A stretch of 64,000 nucleotides of DNA from Nonomuraea turcica. GTDB taxonomy: Bacteria; Actinomycetota; Actinomycetes; Streptosporangiales; Streptosporangiaceae. The stretch is from contig NZ_JAUZQF010000006.1 of the NCBI RefSeq assembly GCF_030718205.1, positions 1-64,000 of the forward strand. Reading direction: 5' to 3'. The position numbers and the translations under genes are program-made. The notes beneath the pieces were generated by a model. That model was given only the letters and a program-made list of their open reading frames with translations. It did no database searches and was not told where the DNA came from. Shown here piece by piece: positions 36,864-45,554 of the stretch. Position 1 is the stretch's first letter; the number at the start of each line of letters is the position of its first letter.

Positions 36864-37352
36864 TCAGCGAAGATCTTTTACCACGCGCGTTCCGGCCAGC
36901 CTGTCATGCGGCCCCCGCTCCAGCGGCTTGTCGATCAGGATGAGCAGCCCGACGCCGAACAGCAGCATTCCAGCCAGCAGATTGACCACTGGAATGCCCA
37001 TGAGCATGAGCGGCCCCGGATAGACCAGGGATCGTTTGAGCGCCGCTCCCGGCGTGAGCTTCGCCGGGGCCAGGCGAATCCGCATGATCGCCTTGCCGAA
37101 CGTCCTGCCGTGCCTGAAATGGGCCCGCCAGTCGTAGCCGGCATAAGCCAGTCCGGCCCCGAACCACGCGCACACGCCGGGCAGGCGACCGCCGAACACC
37201 TCCAGCACCCCGACAGTTCGGAAGATGGCCCAGAGCGCAATGAACAGAATGTAATAGAAGACCCCAAAGACGAGCGCTTCAATCAGGCGGGCGGCGAGCC
37301 GTTCCCACCATTCCGCCGGCAGCGAGATCGCCCATGACGGCGTCCCGGCCAT
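36864..37352 (-). CDS. RDD-family membrane protein
   Basis: A 162-residue membrane protein of the RDD family, with about three transmembrane segments. The domain opens LPAEWWERLAARLIEALVFG and later reads RTFGKAIMRIRLAPAKLTPG and DKPLERGPHDRLAGTRVV. ATG 37352 is chosen because GAGG/GGAGG lies ahead, although GTG 37406 or TTG 37412 would extend it. RDD proteins have been linked to ion or osmolyte transport in a few bacteria; here the role is unknown. The downstream neighbour at 37461 is a larger relative. Confidence 0.8.
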   Translation of the reverse strand: MAGTPSWAISLPAEWWERLAARLIEALVFGVFYYILFIALWAIFRTVGVLEVFGGRLPGVCAWFGAGLAYAGYDWRAHFRHGRTFGKAIMRIRLAPAKLTPGAALKRSLVYPGPLMLMGIPVVNLLAGMLLFGVGLLILIDKPLERGPHDRLAGTRVVKDLR

Positions 37353-37410
37353 AACCTCCACCTCGCCTCCGGCTACGGGTTCCGTCCCATTCTGGTACGG
37401 CCCCACGGAC

Positions 37411-37447
37411 AAACATAGGGGCCGGCGGGAAGCCGGCCCCTATGTTT
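37411..37447. terminator. 16-bp perfect hairpin after the YGQQ-RDD gene
   Basis: AAACATAGGGGCCGGC and its exact complement enclose a GGGAA loop, beginning 14 bases past the stop at 37461. The flanking A and T runs make it a typical bidirectional terminator. Confidence 0.88.
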
Positions 37448-37460
37448 ACGTGCGGGAGGA

Positions 37461-38975
37461 CTACTTGATCTTCACCACCACGGTGCGCGCGAACTTGTCC
37501 GCGAACGTCTGCTGCAGCGGCTTGTCCCACAGCATGGAGGCGCCGTTCAGGCCGCACAGAAGCGGGGCGAGCAGGGTTCCGAAGGGTAGCCAATAGAGGA
37601 TGTAGGCACCCCACGTCCCGAGCGCGCGCTTGAGTGCCGCATCGTTGGGGATGCCACCCGGCGGCACCGGGCCGCCGACCTGGACGACCTTGATACCCAT
37701 GATCATCTTGCCGACGGTCTGACCCTTCATCTTGTGCATGAAGAAGTCGTAGCCGACGTAGACGAGGGTGAGGACGACCGACATCAGGATGCCGATGACG
37801 AACGAACCGAACAGGCCCGTGCTCGCTCCGGTGGTCGAGCTGTAGCTCGCGACCAGGAACAGCCCGAAGATGAAGGACACCAGGCCCATCACGACGCCGA
37901 AGATCACGCCGTCGACGATCCTCGCCACCAGCCGCTGCCACCACTCCGCCAGCGGAGCCGGTGCGCCCGGAGGTTGCACGCCGACCGGCTGCCCGTAGGC
38001 CTGGCCGTAGCCCGGCTGGCCGTAGGCGGCCTGCTGCGGCTGCCCGTAGGCCTGGCCATACTGCTGGTCGCCGTACTGCTGCTGGCCGTACTGAGGCTGG
38101 GCGTAGCCAGGCTGGGACTGCGCCTGCTGGCCATAACCCTGCTGGTCGTAGCCCTGCTGCTGAGCGTAACCCTGCTGCTGGCCGTAGCCGGGCTGGGACT
38201 GCGCCTGCTGACCGTAGCCCTGCTGCTGCCCGTAGTCGGGCTGGGACTGCGCCTGCTGACCATAGCTGGGCTGCTGGCCGTAGCCCGGCTGCGACTGCGG
38301 CTGCTGGCCATAGCCCTGCTGACCGTAGTCGGGCTGGGACTGTGCCTGCTGACCGTAGCCCTGCTGCTGGCCGTAGTCAGGCTGCGCCTGGGGCTGCTGG
38401 CCATACTGCGGCTGCTGGGCGCCGTACTGCCCGGAGGAGGGTTGCTGGCCGTAGCCGGGCTGGGACTGCGCCTGCTGGCCGTAGCCCTGCTGCCCGTAGT
38501 CGGGCTGGGACTGCGCCTGCTGACCATAGCCCTGCTGCTGACCATAGCCCGGCTGGGACTGCGGCTGCTGACCGTAGCCCTGCTGCTGGCCGTAGTCGGG
38601 CTGCGACTGCGGCTGCTGACCATACTGTGGCTGCTGGCCGTATTGCTGTTGCTGACCGTAGCCCTGCTGGCCGTGCTGCGCCTGCTGACCGTAATCCGGC
38701 TGCTGGCCGTAGCCCTGCTGCTGACCGTACTGGGAGGGTTGCTGGCCATATTGCTGTTGTTGTTGCTGGCCATAACCCTGTTGCTGTCCGTAGCCCTGCT
38801 GGCCGTATGGGGGCTGCTGGCCATAGGCGTCGTCCGCCCGGTAGCCGACCACAGTGACGTCGGGGTCGGGCTCGCCGGGGTGGCGGCCCGTGTTCTGCTG
38901 CCCGTACTGGGGATTGACGGGTGCAGAGTTCTCGCCCGATTCGTCCTGTGGATACGGCGGCTGTCCGGTGCTCAC
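37461..38975 (-). CDS. RDD-family membrane protein with a long YGQQ-repeat tail
   Basis: A 504-residue protein. Residues about 60-335 are low-complexity repeats of YGQQ with QSQPGYGQQ and QSQPDYGQQ variants, a Gln/Tyr/Gly-rich prion-like composition. The C-terminal RDD domain ([20 protein letters not shown], then [15 protein letters not shown]) has about three membrane spans. GTG 38975 is chosen because GAGGTG lies ahead. The tail is probably cytoplasmic and might self-associate. Related Pro/Gln/Tyr-rich RDD proteins exist in actinomycetes; function unknown. The gene upstream on the same strand is the GNAT enzyme. Confidence 0.85.
   Translation of the reverse strand: MSTGQPPYPQDESGENSAPVNPQYGQQNTGRHPGEPDPDVTVVGYRADDAYGQQPPYGQQGYGQQQGYGQQQQQQYGQQPSQYGQQQGYGQQPDYGQQAQHGQQGYGQQQQYGQQPQYGQQPQSQPDYGQQQGYGQQPQSQPGYGQQQGYGQQAQSQPDYGQQGYGQQAQSQPGYGQQPSSGQYGAQQPQYGQQPQAQPDYGQQQGYGQQAQSQPDYGQQGYGQQPQSQPGYGQQPSYGQQAQSQPDYGQQQGYGQQAQSQPGYGQQQGYAQQQGYDQQGYGQQAQSQPGYAQPQYGQQQYGDQQYGQAYGQPQQAAYGQPGYGQAYGQPVGVQPPGAPAPLAEWWQRLVARIVDGVIFGVVMGLVSFIFGLFLVASYSSTTGASTGLFGSFVIGILMSVVLTLVYVGYDFFMHKMKGQTVGKMIMGIKVVQVGGPVPPGGIPNDAALKRALGTWGAYILYWLPFGTLLAPLLCGLNGASMLWDKPLQQTFADKFARTVVVKIK
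38010..38835 (-). repeat. Degenerate tandem repeats encoding YGQQ units
   Basis: Dozens of 12-base units (complement CTGCTGGCCGTA and variants) with larger 36- to 60-base periods such as CAGTCGGGCTGGGACTGCGC. Codon changes between units are largely synonymous, so selection seems to keep the amino-acid repeat. Its regularity should not be mistaken for CRISPR. Confidence 0.9.
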
Positions 38976-39073
38976 CGTGTCACCTCGCTTCGAGTGCGCA
39001 TGTGGCACGTGTCAGGACACATGCCCTGTGCTGCCCAACGTATCGACATAGGTATCAACAATCACCTTTCCAG

Positions 39074-39631
39074 CTAGTCAAGGCCAGCGTCACCCGATGT
39101 CAGGTGGAGCAGCATGCGGGTGTTGCCCAGGGTGTTCGGCTTCACGTGCTCCAGGTCGAGGAACTCCGCCACACCCTCGTCGTACGAAGCCAGCAGTTCG
39201 GCGTAGACCTCGGGCGAGACCGGCGTGCCCTGGATCGGGCGGAAGCCGTGCCGCGCGAAGAAGTCGACCTCAAAAGTCAGGCAGAATACACGCCGCAGTC
39301 CCAGATCGTTCGCCTGCCGGATGAGCGCGGAGACGATCCGGTGGCCGATCCCCATGCCCCGGCACTCAGGATCGACGGCCACCGTGCGGACCTCAGCCAG
39401 GTCCTCCCACAGGACGTGGAGCGCGCCACACCCGACCACCCGCCCGCCCCGCTCGGCCACCCAGAACTCCTGTACGTCCTCGTACAGGGTCACTGTGGTC
39501 TTCTCCAGGAGCCGGGGGCCGGCGCCCGCATAGGTGTCGACCAGGCGCCTGATCCTCCGCACGTCGGGCGTGCGGGCACGCCGGACCACCACCGCGGTCT
39601 CCGGCGTCGTCAGTTCGGCCACCTGTTCCAT
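39074..39631 (-). CDS. Amino-acid N-acetyltransferase (N-acetylglutamate synthase-like)
   Basis: A 185-residue GNAT enzyme. VRRARTPDVRRIRRLVDTYA at the start and LLEKTTVTLYEDVQEFWVAE match the short actinobacterial ArgA-type glutamate N-acetyltransferase (like Mycobacterium Rv2747). The CoA motif is VDPECRGMGIGHRIVSAL. It would start arginine synthesis. ATG 39631 is preferred (GGAGAG ahead). No other arg genes are nearby, which is usual for this type. Function by similarity only. Confidence 0.85.
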   Translation of the reverse strand: MEQVAELTTPETAVVVRRARTPDVRRIRRLVDTYAGAGPRLLEKTTVTLYEDVQEFWVAERGGRVVGCGALHVLWEDLAEVRTVAVDPECRGMGIGHRIVSALIRQANDLGLRRVFCLTFEVDFFARHGFRPIQGTPVSPEVYAELLASYDEGVAEFLDLEHVKPNTLGNTRMLLHLTSGDAGLD

Positions 39632-39891
39632 GGCTCTCCAGAGTACAGATGTCATTACGGTTCGGTCCTAACTCCCATGTCTGGCCCCATCCTGTGACGT
39701 GCCACGAGCCACATGGGCGCGAGCCCGGCGTCTTCCGGCGTTCGGCAGAAGCGATGACAAAGGGGACATAAGGTCTCTTCTGCATGGCTGATCACGAGAT
39801 CACCTTGTGACCCGCCAGTTGTGAAACCTCTACAGATCGAGCAGTTCTGGTTGAGCACGAACCCGGAGTGCATTAGTGTCCAGCGACAACG

Positions 39892-40048
39892 TTCCCCGCG
39901 TGGCGCACGCGGGAGACACGCCCAATTCCCGCATGGGGAGCCGGGGACCCACCGGTGGCGAGCTTCGCACGCCACCACTGGGGTGAATCCGAGTTTCTTC
40001 GGTAGGGCTGCTCCGGCCCGAACCCGTCAGCTAACCCGGTAGGCGTCG
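39892..40048 (+). ncRNA. Cyclic di-AMP riboswitch (ydaO/yuaA type)
   Basis: The leader of the NlpC/P60 gene carries recognisable landmarks of the ydaO motif: GAGCCGGGGACCCACCGG (39939-39956), GGGGTGAATCC (39980-39990), TAGGGCTGCTCCGGCCCGAA and then CCCGTCAGCTAACCCGGTAG (40023-40042), just before the ribosome-binding site GAGAGGAG. Such riboswitches turn off cell-wall hydrolase genes when c-di-AMP is high and commonly sit before NlpC/P60 or Rpf genes in actinomycetes. Exact ends are approximate. Confidence 0.85.
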
Positions 40049-40065
40049 ATGAGAGGAGCTGGTTG

Positions 40066-41109
40066 GTGAAGCGTACGCACGGCCGTGGGGGGAAGTCGGC
40101 GGGCAGGCATGCCCGCCCTCCGGAACGGGCCTGGCTCGCACGCCGCCTCGGCGTGGTGAGCATCACAGTGGCCGCGCTCCTGATCGCCATCCCCGCCGCC
40201 GCTCCGGCGTCCGCGGATCCCAAACCCTCGCTCAAGGAGCTCTCCGACCAGGTCGAGAAGCTGCACGTCGAGATCGAGACGCTGACCGAGCAGTACAACG
40301 GGCAGCGGGAGAAATACAAGGTCGCGCAGAAGGCGGCCGACGCCGCCCAGAAGACGCTGGCCGGCAGCGAGGCGGACCTCGCCGCCAAGCGCGCCAAGGC
40401 CGCCCTGCTCGCTCAGAACGCCTACATCTCCGGTGGGCTGAGCAGGGCACTGGCTTTCACCTCCTCGACCGACCCCGAGAAGTTCCTCGATCAGGCCGCG
40501 ACCACATACGCGTTGGAGCAGCAGCAGGCCGAGCAGGTCAACCAGCTCGCCAAGGCCATGGACGCCGCCGAACGCGCCAGGGCGGGCGCCAAGACCCGCA
40601 TGGAGGAGCTGCAGAAGATCGTCGCGGACCTCGACAGCAAGCGCGACAAGATCACCACGCTGGTGGCCAAGGCCGAGAGCAACCTGTTCAGGCGGGCCAT
40701 GGGAGAGGCCGGCCGGGCCGGCAAGCGCGTGCACATCAACCTGCCGATCCCCGGCAACGGCAAGGCGGCCCAGGCCGCGAGGTGGGCACTCACGCAGCAG
40801 CTCAAGCCGTACGTCTGGGGCGCCGAGGGACCCAGCTCCTACGACTGCTCCGGCCTGGTGATGGCGGCCTTCCAGCGGGTGGGCATCTCGCTGCCCCACT
40901 ACACCGGTGACCAGTGGACCGCGGGCCGGCACATCGACAAGTCCGAGCTACGCGCCGGCGACCTGGTGTTCTTCTACAGCGACCTGCATCACGTCGGCAT
41001 CTACCTGGGCGGGGGCATGATGGTGCACGCCCCGCGCACAGGTGATGTGGTGCACATCGCCTCGATCGCCAACCGCCCCTACGCCGGCGCGGTGCGCATC
41101 GCCGACTGA
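40066..41109 (+). CDS. NlpC/P60-family peptidoglycan endopeptidase
   Basis: A 347-residue secreted wall hydrolase. A signal peptide (about residues 1-50, cleavage near APASADPKP) is followed by a coiled coil (about 52-225) like the RipA autoinhibitory region, then an NlpC/P60 domain with catalytic Cys261 (SYDCSGL), His309 (LHHVGIYLG) and a third polar residue, His321 (MMVHAP). It cuts the peptide stem between D-Glu and the third residue. GTG 40066 fits AGGAG seven bases ahead. Controlled by the c-di-AMP riboswitch upstream. Confidence 0.93.
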   Translation: MKRTHGRGGKSAGRHARPPERAWLARRLGVVSITVAALLIAIPAAAPASADPKPSLKELSDQVEKLHVEIETLTEQYNGQREKYKVAQKAADAAQKTLAGSEADLAAKRAKAALLAQNAYISGGLSRALAFTSSTDPEKFLDQAATTYALEQQQAEQVNQLAKAMDAAERARAGAKTRMEELQKIVADLDSKRDKITTLVAKAESNLFRRAMGEAGRAGKRVHINLPIPGNGKAAQAARWALTQQLKPYVWGAEGPSSYDCSGLVMAAFQRVGISLPHYTGDQWTAGRHIDKSELRAGDLVFFYSDLHHVGIYLGGGMMVHAPRTGDVVHIASIANRPYAGAVRIAD

Positions 41110-41113
41110 GGCG

Positions 41114-41326
41114 TCAGATCAGCTGACGCCGCGCCGCCCAGGCCACGGCCTCGATGGCCGTGGCCACGCCGATGCGGTCGCAGATGCCCCGCAACCGCCG
41201 GCGTACTGTCCGCCCACTGATATCCAAACGTCTCCCCACGCGATCGACCGTAACCCCCTTGGCCAGCTCCGCCAGCAACGCTAGATCCGCATGGCTCAGC
41301 TCGACGCCTTCAGTGAGCACATCCAT
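41114..41326 (-). CDS. Stand-alone LuxR-type helix-turn-helix protein
   Basis: A 70-residue protein consisting almost wholly of a LuxR-type DNA-binding domain: LALLAELAKGVTVDRVGRRL followed by DISGRTVRRRLRGICDRIGV, and ending in AVAWAARRQLI. There is no receiver or ligand domain. ATG 41326 has GGAGGG eight bases ahead. The gene ends five bases from the NlpC/P60 stop, convergently. Single-domain LuxR proteins can act as small activators in actinomycetes; the target is unknown. Confidence 0.78.
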   Translation of the reverse strand: MDVLTEGVELSHADLALLAELAKGVTVDRVGRRLDISGRTVRRRLRGICDRIGVATAIEAVAWAARRQLI

Positions 41327-41536
41327 CGGGAGCCCTCCCCCCCAACAGCAGAACTCGGACCTCACAACGGGCCAAAGCCGCTCGTCTCGCAGACGGTAAA
41401 CGCATCCCGGAAAGGACGTCAAGCGCCAGAATCTTCGCACTTGACGGGCACTATTGACATGATCCGTTATATGTGACGAACTCGCCATATGGCGACGAGA
41501 CCGTCGGCACAATGAGCGATCCCATAGAACGGTCCA

Positions 41537-42092
41537 ATGGGCCCGGCCGGCGTCCTGGGTTTTGATCCGAGCGATCCGGACTTTCTGCGCGAGCCATACG
41601 CGCGCTACCGCGAGCTGAGCACCCGCGGGCGATCTTCCGCACGCGCGCGGGGCTGCTCGTCGCCACCACCCACGAGCTGTACGGAGCGATGCTCCGCTTC
41701 GGCCACGGCTCCGCCCCTCTGTACGGAGGAGACCCAGGTCACCCCGTTGAATCGGTCCTCCGGACGGACCCGCCCGACCACACCACACTGCGCGCTCCGG
41801 TCGGCAAGGCGTTCACGCCGCGCATGGTCGAATGGCTCCGCCCCGAATCGGGGCGATCATCGCCCAGTTGATCGGCGCGTTACCGGAAGAGGCGAACCTG
41901 GTTTCCGGCTTCGCCTAGCCGCTGCCCGTCAAGGGCATCACCGAGATGCTCGGGGTGCCTCCAGAGGACCGTGAACGTTTCAGCGGCTGGAGCGAAATCC
42001 TGTTATGCAGCCTTGACTCGATGCTTACCGAAGGTCCGCAGAGAGCCGCGCGCCGGGCCCAGATCGTTCGCTACCTTGAACACGGGCGATAA
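41537..42092 (+). pseudogene. Decayed, truncated cytochrome P450
   Basis: A P450 N-terminal half broken across frames. FDPSDPDFLREPYARYREL is in frame 1, then a frameshift near 41628 leads to TTHELYGAMLRFGHGSAPL, and DPPDHTTLRAPVGKAFTPRM lies in the second frame. After another shift near 41855 the third frame continues PLPVKGITEMLGVPPEDRERF past an in-frame TAG to a TAA at 42092. The I-helix, ExxR and heme-cysteine regions are gone. It resembles the intact P450 at 52445-53635 over these blocks. Confidence 0.85.
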
Positions 42093-42137
42093 CCAAGCCT
42101 GTACGGAACGCAATAACAGGCGGCCGGGCCGGTCGTC

Positions 42138-42317
42138 TCAGGGCGTGGAGACCTCCAGACGGTGGTCGGGTCCATGAAGCGCCAAGCACCGCGTTCCATA
42201 GCTCGTCTCGCCCAGCGGGGTGAGCTCGTAGTCGACGCGTACCGGCACCGACGGTGTGAGCGTGCGCGAGACCAGGCTGTCACGTTCCAGGCACGCCGCT
42301 CCGCGCTCAGTGGCCAT
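42138..42317 (-). pseudogene. Internally deleted HxlR-type regulator remnant
   Basis: A 59-codon frame that starts well (GGAGGAG eight bases before ATG 42317) but jumps to the C-terminal part of an HxlR family protein: ERDSLVSRTLTPSVPVRVDY, then ELTPLGETS. Intact family members are about 110-130 residues, with the DNA-binding helices in the part missing here. It is divergent from the quinone reductase at 42397, the gene an HxlR normally controls. Probably non-functional, though still translatable. Confidence 0.65.
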
Positions 42318-42396
42318 CCGTTCGCTCCTCCCAGTGGGTTACGCACTTGCAGGTGTCTACTTACCATTAGAGAGCAACTCTTCCTAGGGTCGCAGC

Positions 42397-43332
42397 ATGA
42401 CTTCGACGACTATGCGTGCACTCATCGGCGGTTCCGGCGCTCCCCGGCTGGTGGAGGTGCCGGTGCCGCAGGCAGGACGACGGCAGGTGCGGATCAGGGT
42501 GGCGGCGGCTGGGGTGAACCCGTTCGATCTCGCGGTGGCGGCCGGGACGCTCGCCGACTATGGCGTGGCGCGGCGGCTGGACTCGTACGGTCTCGGCTTC
42601 GACGTCGCAGGAACCGTCGACCAGGCAGGCGACGGGGCGGGCTTCCTGGTGGGCGAGGAGGTGATCGGCCTCGCCGCCCGGCTGGAGCTGCCCGTGAAGG
42701 CGCAGGCCGAGTACGTGGTGCTCGACGCGGAGGCGGTGGCGCGGGCGCCGCGCGGGTTCACCGCCGTGCAAGCGGCCACCATCCCGCTCAACTCGCTGAC
42801 CGCCTGGCAGGCCCTGGACCGGGCCGGAGGCCGGCCTGGGCGGACGCTGCTGGTCACGGGGGCGGCCGGGGCCGTGGGGGGTTATCTGGTGGAGCTGGCG
42901 GCGCTGCGAGGCGTCCGGGTGGTTGCTCTGGCCGGTGCCGGGGACGAGGAGCTCATACGAGGACTCGGGGCCGAGTGGTTCGTGGCGCGTGGCGAGGACG
43001 TGGCCTCCGCGGTACGGGAGCACGTGCCCGGCGGTGTGGACGCCGTCGTGGACGCGGCCGTGCTGGGCCTGGCCGCACTGGACGCGGTCCGTGACGGCGG
43101 GACCTTCGTGGCGCTCACAGCCGGAGTCGCGCCGGTCGGGCTGCGCGGGATCGATGTGGGCACCGTGTTTTTCCGTGCCGACGCGGCTCAGCTCGGTGAG
43201 GCGGTGCGGCTGGTGGAGGCCGGTCGGCTGACGTTGCGGGTGGCGGAGGAGTATCCGCTGGAGAAGGCGGCCGACGCCCACGCCAGGCTGGCGGCGGGCG
43301 GGATTCGCGGCCGTCTCGTTCTCATTCCTTGA
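42397..43332 (+). CDS. NADP-dependent quinone reductase / alcohol dehydrogenase (MDR family)
   Basis: A 311-residue zinc-independent medium-chain reductase. It has the N-terminal GroES-like fold (IRVAAAGVNPFDL, GLGFDVAGTVDQAG) and a Rossmann domain with VTGAAGAVGGYLVELAALRG. It lacks the cysteine-rich zinc site, so a quinone oxidoreductase type is likelier than an alcohol dehydrogenase. It probably reduces quinones or alkenals. The decayed HxlR remnant upstream implies this gene may have lost its regulator. Confidence 0.87.
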   Translation: MTSTTMRALIGGSGAPRLVEVPVPQAGRRQVRIRVAAAGVNPFDLAVAAGTLADYGVARRLDSYGLGFDVAGTVDQAGDGAGFLVGEEVIGLAARLELPVKAQAEYVVLDAEAVARAPRGFTAVQAATIPLNSLTAWQALDRAGGRPGRTLLVTGAAGAVGGYLVELAALRGVRVVALAGAGDEELIRGLGAEWFVARGEDVASAVREHVPGGVDAVVDAAVLGLAALDAVRDGGTFVALTAGVAPVGLRGIDVGTVFFRADAAQLGEAVRLVEAGRLTLRVAEEYPLEKAADAHARLAAGGIRGRLVLIP

Positions 43333-43340
43333 GCCCCGGC

Positions 43341-43366
43341 GGGCGCGCGGGGCCGGCCGCGCGCCC
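43341..43366. terminator. Bidirectional terminator between quinone reductase and lysS
   Basis: GGGCGCGCGG-GGCCGG-CCGCGCGCCC is a perfect 10-bp stem with a self-complementary loop, nine bases past the plus-strand stop and ten from the lysS stop. Confidence 0.75.
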
Positions 43367-43376
43367 GTCTCTCGGC

Positions 43377-44858
43377 TCAGCGGGTCGGCTTGACCAGCGG
43401 GAACAGGATCGTCTCCCGGATGTTCTTGCCGGTGAAGGCCATGATCATCCGATCGATGCCGGCGCCCATGCCGCCGGTCGGCGGCATCGCGTATTCCAGC
43501 GCCTGCAGGAAGTCCTCGTCGAGCTGCATGGCCTCCAGGTCGCCGCCGGCGGCCAGCAAGGACTGCTCCATCAGGCGGTGGCGCTGGTCGATCGGGTCGT
43601 TGAGCTCCGAGTAGGCCGTGCCCAGCTCGGTGCCGAAGCCGATCAGGTCCCACTTCTCCGTCAGCAGCGGGTTGTCCCGGTGCAGGCGGGCCAGCGGCGA
43701 GGTCTCCAGCGGATAGTCCATGACGAACGTGGGCTGGATAAGCGTGTGCTCGACCAGCGCCTCGAAGAGCTCCTGCACGATCTTGCCCGAGCCCCACTTC
43801 GGGTCCCAGTGGACCTCGCGCCGGTCGGCGATCTTGCGAAGCTCCTCCAGCGTGGTGGAGGTGGTGATCTCCTCGCCCACGGCCTCCGACACGGCGCCGT
43901 AGAGCGTGATGCGCGGCCACTGGGCGAGGCCGAGGTCCACCTCGACGCCGTCGTGCACGACCACGGACGTGTCCAGGGCGGCCAGGACGGCCTTCTGGTA
44001 CATCCGCTGCGTCAGGTCCGCCATGTCGTTGTAGTCGAGGTAGGTGCCGTAGGCCTCGACCATGGTGAACTCGGGGTTGTGCGTGGAGTCCGCGCCCTCA
44101 TTGCGGAAGTTGCGGTTGACCTCGAAGACCTTCTCGATGCCGCCGACCACCAGCCGCTTGAGGTAGAGCTCGATCGCGATGCGGAGGTAGAGCTCCATGT
44201 CGTAGGCGTTGATGTGGGTCTTGAAGGGCCGGGCCGTCGCGCCGCCGTGGATGGGCTGCAGCATCGGCGTCTCGACCTCGAGGTAGCCCTCGTCGTGCCA
44301 GAAGTCGCGCACCGCGCGCACGGTGGCGCTGCGGATGCGGGCCATCTTCCTGGCCTCATCGTTGACGATGAGGTCGACGTAGCGCTGGCGGACGCGGGCC
44401 TCGGGGTCGGTGAGGCCGACGTGCTTCTCCGGCAGGGGGCGCAGGCACTTGGCGGTGATCTGCCAGCTTTCGGCGAGGATGGACAGCTCGCCGCGGCGGG
44501 AAGTGATGACCTCGCCGATCACGCCGACGTGGTCGCCCAGGTCGACGTCGCGCTTCCAGCGTGCCAGCGACTCCTCGCCCACCTTGTCGAGCGAGATCAT
44601 GACCTGCAGATCGGCCTCGCCGTCCCTGAGCGTGGCGAAGCAGAGCTTGCCACCCACGCGGCTGAGCATGACGCGGCCCGCGACCGCGACCGTGTCACCG
44701 GTGGCGGCGTCGGGCTCCAAGCCCTGATATTTATCCCTCACCTCGGCGTTGGTCGCCGTACGGGGGAAATTCACCGGGTAAGGGTCGACGCCCTCGCTGC
44801 GAAGGCGGTCGAGCTTCTCCCTCCGGATCCGCATCTGCTCAGGAAGTTCGTCGCTCAC
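43377..44858 (-). CDS. lysS: Lysyl-tRNA synthetase (class II)
   Basis: A 493-residue class II aminoacyl-tRNA synthetase that charges tRNA-Lys. An OB-fold anticodon-binding domain ([20 protein letters not shown]) is followed by catalytic motifs 1 (RATVR...[13 protein letters not shown] region), 2 ([20 protein letters not shown]) and 3 ([15 protein letters not shown]). Length and motifs are normal. It is monocistronic as far as seen. A second LysRS elsewhere cannot be excluded. Confidence 0.97.
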   Translation of the reverse strand: MSDELPEQMRIRREKLDRLRSEGVDPYPVNFPRTATNAEVRDKYQGLEPDAATGDTVAVAGRVMLSRVGGKLCFATLRDGEADLQVMISLDKVGEESLARWKRDVDLGDHVGVIGEVITSRRGELSILAESWQITAKCLRPLPEKHVGLTDPEARVRQRYVDLIVNDEARKMARIRSATVRAVRDFWHDEGYLEVETPMLQPIHGGATARPFKTHINAYDMELYLRIAIELYLKRLVVGGIEKVFEVNRNFRNEGADSTHNPEFTMVEAYGTYLDYNDMADLTQRMYQKAVLAALDTSVVVHDGVEVDLGLAQWPRITLYGAVSEAVGEEITTSTTLEELRKIADRREVHWDPKWGSGKIVQELFEALVEHTLIQPTFVMDYPLETSPLARLHRDNPLLTEKWDLIGFGTELGTAYSELNDPIDQRHRLMEQSLLAAGGDLEAMQLDEDFLQALEYAMPPTGGMGAGIDRMIMAFTGKNIRETILFPLVKPTR

Positions 44859-45014
44859 AACAACAAAGCGTAGGGGATATGGCGAACTGCAAGGACTCGT
44901 CGGTCCCCTGCAGGGAGCACGCAGGAACGCTGCAAGAGACCTCTTCTATCAATGAGTCACGAGCTCAGGGGGGAGCCGGCAGGGAGCCGGCCCAGGGGAG
45001 CTCAAGGAGAGAAG

Positions 45015-45497
45015 ATGTTGAAGAAGATCGCGACGGGCGCCCTCGCCATCGCCGCCACCACGGCCGTGGCCCTGTCGCTTCCGGCCGCCGCGTCAGCCAG
45101 CACCTCGCCCGACTACGACGACTACTCGGAGTATTGGGGCCCGGTCTACGCCAAGCACGGCCTGGCCAAGGCCCACGGCCAGGTCACCGTGGACTGGGAC
45201 CACGACGGGGAGTCGAACGAGGTCCACGTCTACGGCAAGCTGTACGACCTGGACAACCGTACCTACAACGAGGGCGGCAAGTGCGCGTTCGTGAAGTTCG
45301 AGGCCAGCGACTTCGACCACGACTGGTCCCCCGCGTACTACAAGAAGTACTGCGGCTTCCCCGGCTACAAGAAGTTCCACTTCCAGGAGCACGACGTCTA
45401 CAGCCTGCGGGCGAAGGTCTGCCAGATCGGGCTGCACAGCAACTACCCGACGAAGTGCGGCCCCTGGCAGTACCTCTACACCGCCGAGAGCGAGTAA
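45015..45497 (+). CDS. Secreted small protein with four cysteines
   Basis: A 160-residue exported protein. The signal peptide MLKKIATGALAIAATTAVAL ends near ASASTSPDY. The mature part is Tyr/Asp/His/Lys-rich: VTVDWDHDGESNEVHVYGKL, RTYNEGGKCAFVKFEAS and YKKYCGFPGYKKFHF, with four cysteines that could form two disulfides. A small beta-sandwich is likely. I know similar secreted proteins in Nonomuraea and Streptomyces but no function. ATG 45015 has AAGGAGAG ahead. It ends before a shared terminator. Confidence 0.8.
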   Translation: MLKKIATGALAIAATTAVALSLPAAASASTSPDYDDYSEYWGPVYAKHGLAKAHGQVTVDWDHDGESNEVHVYGKLYDLDNRTYNEGGKCAFVKFEASDFDHDWSPAYYKKYCGFPGYKKFHFQEHDVYSLRAKVCQIGLHSNYPTKCGPWQYLYTAESE

Positions 45498-45518
45498 TCC
45501 TCACGCGGTCATATGCAC

Positions 45519-45551
45519 AAGCGGCCCTCTTACCCGAGCGGAGGGCCGCTT
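45519..45551. terminator. Bidirectional terminator between secreted protein and coaX
   Basis: AAGCGGCCCTC and GAGGGCCGCTT form an 11-bp perfect stem around an 11-base loop. It lies 22 bases past the plus-strand stop and just after the coaX stop on the minus strand. Confidence 0.82.
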
Positions 45552-45554
45552 GTC

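Noticed and set aside
38010..38835. Regular repeats that look superficially like a CRISPR array
   Set aside because: Units are contiguous 12-base codon repeats without unique spacers and lie inside a coding frame encoding YGQQ.
41537..41974. A continuous 145-codon frame as an intact gene
   Set aside because: Only its first 31 or so codons resemble P450; the rest of the similarity jumps frame, so it is a pseudogene remnant.
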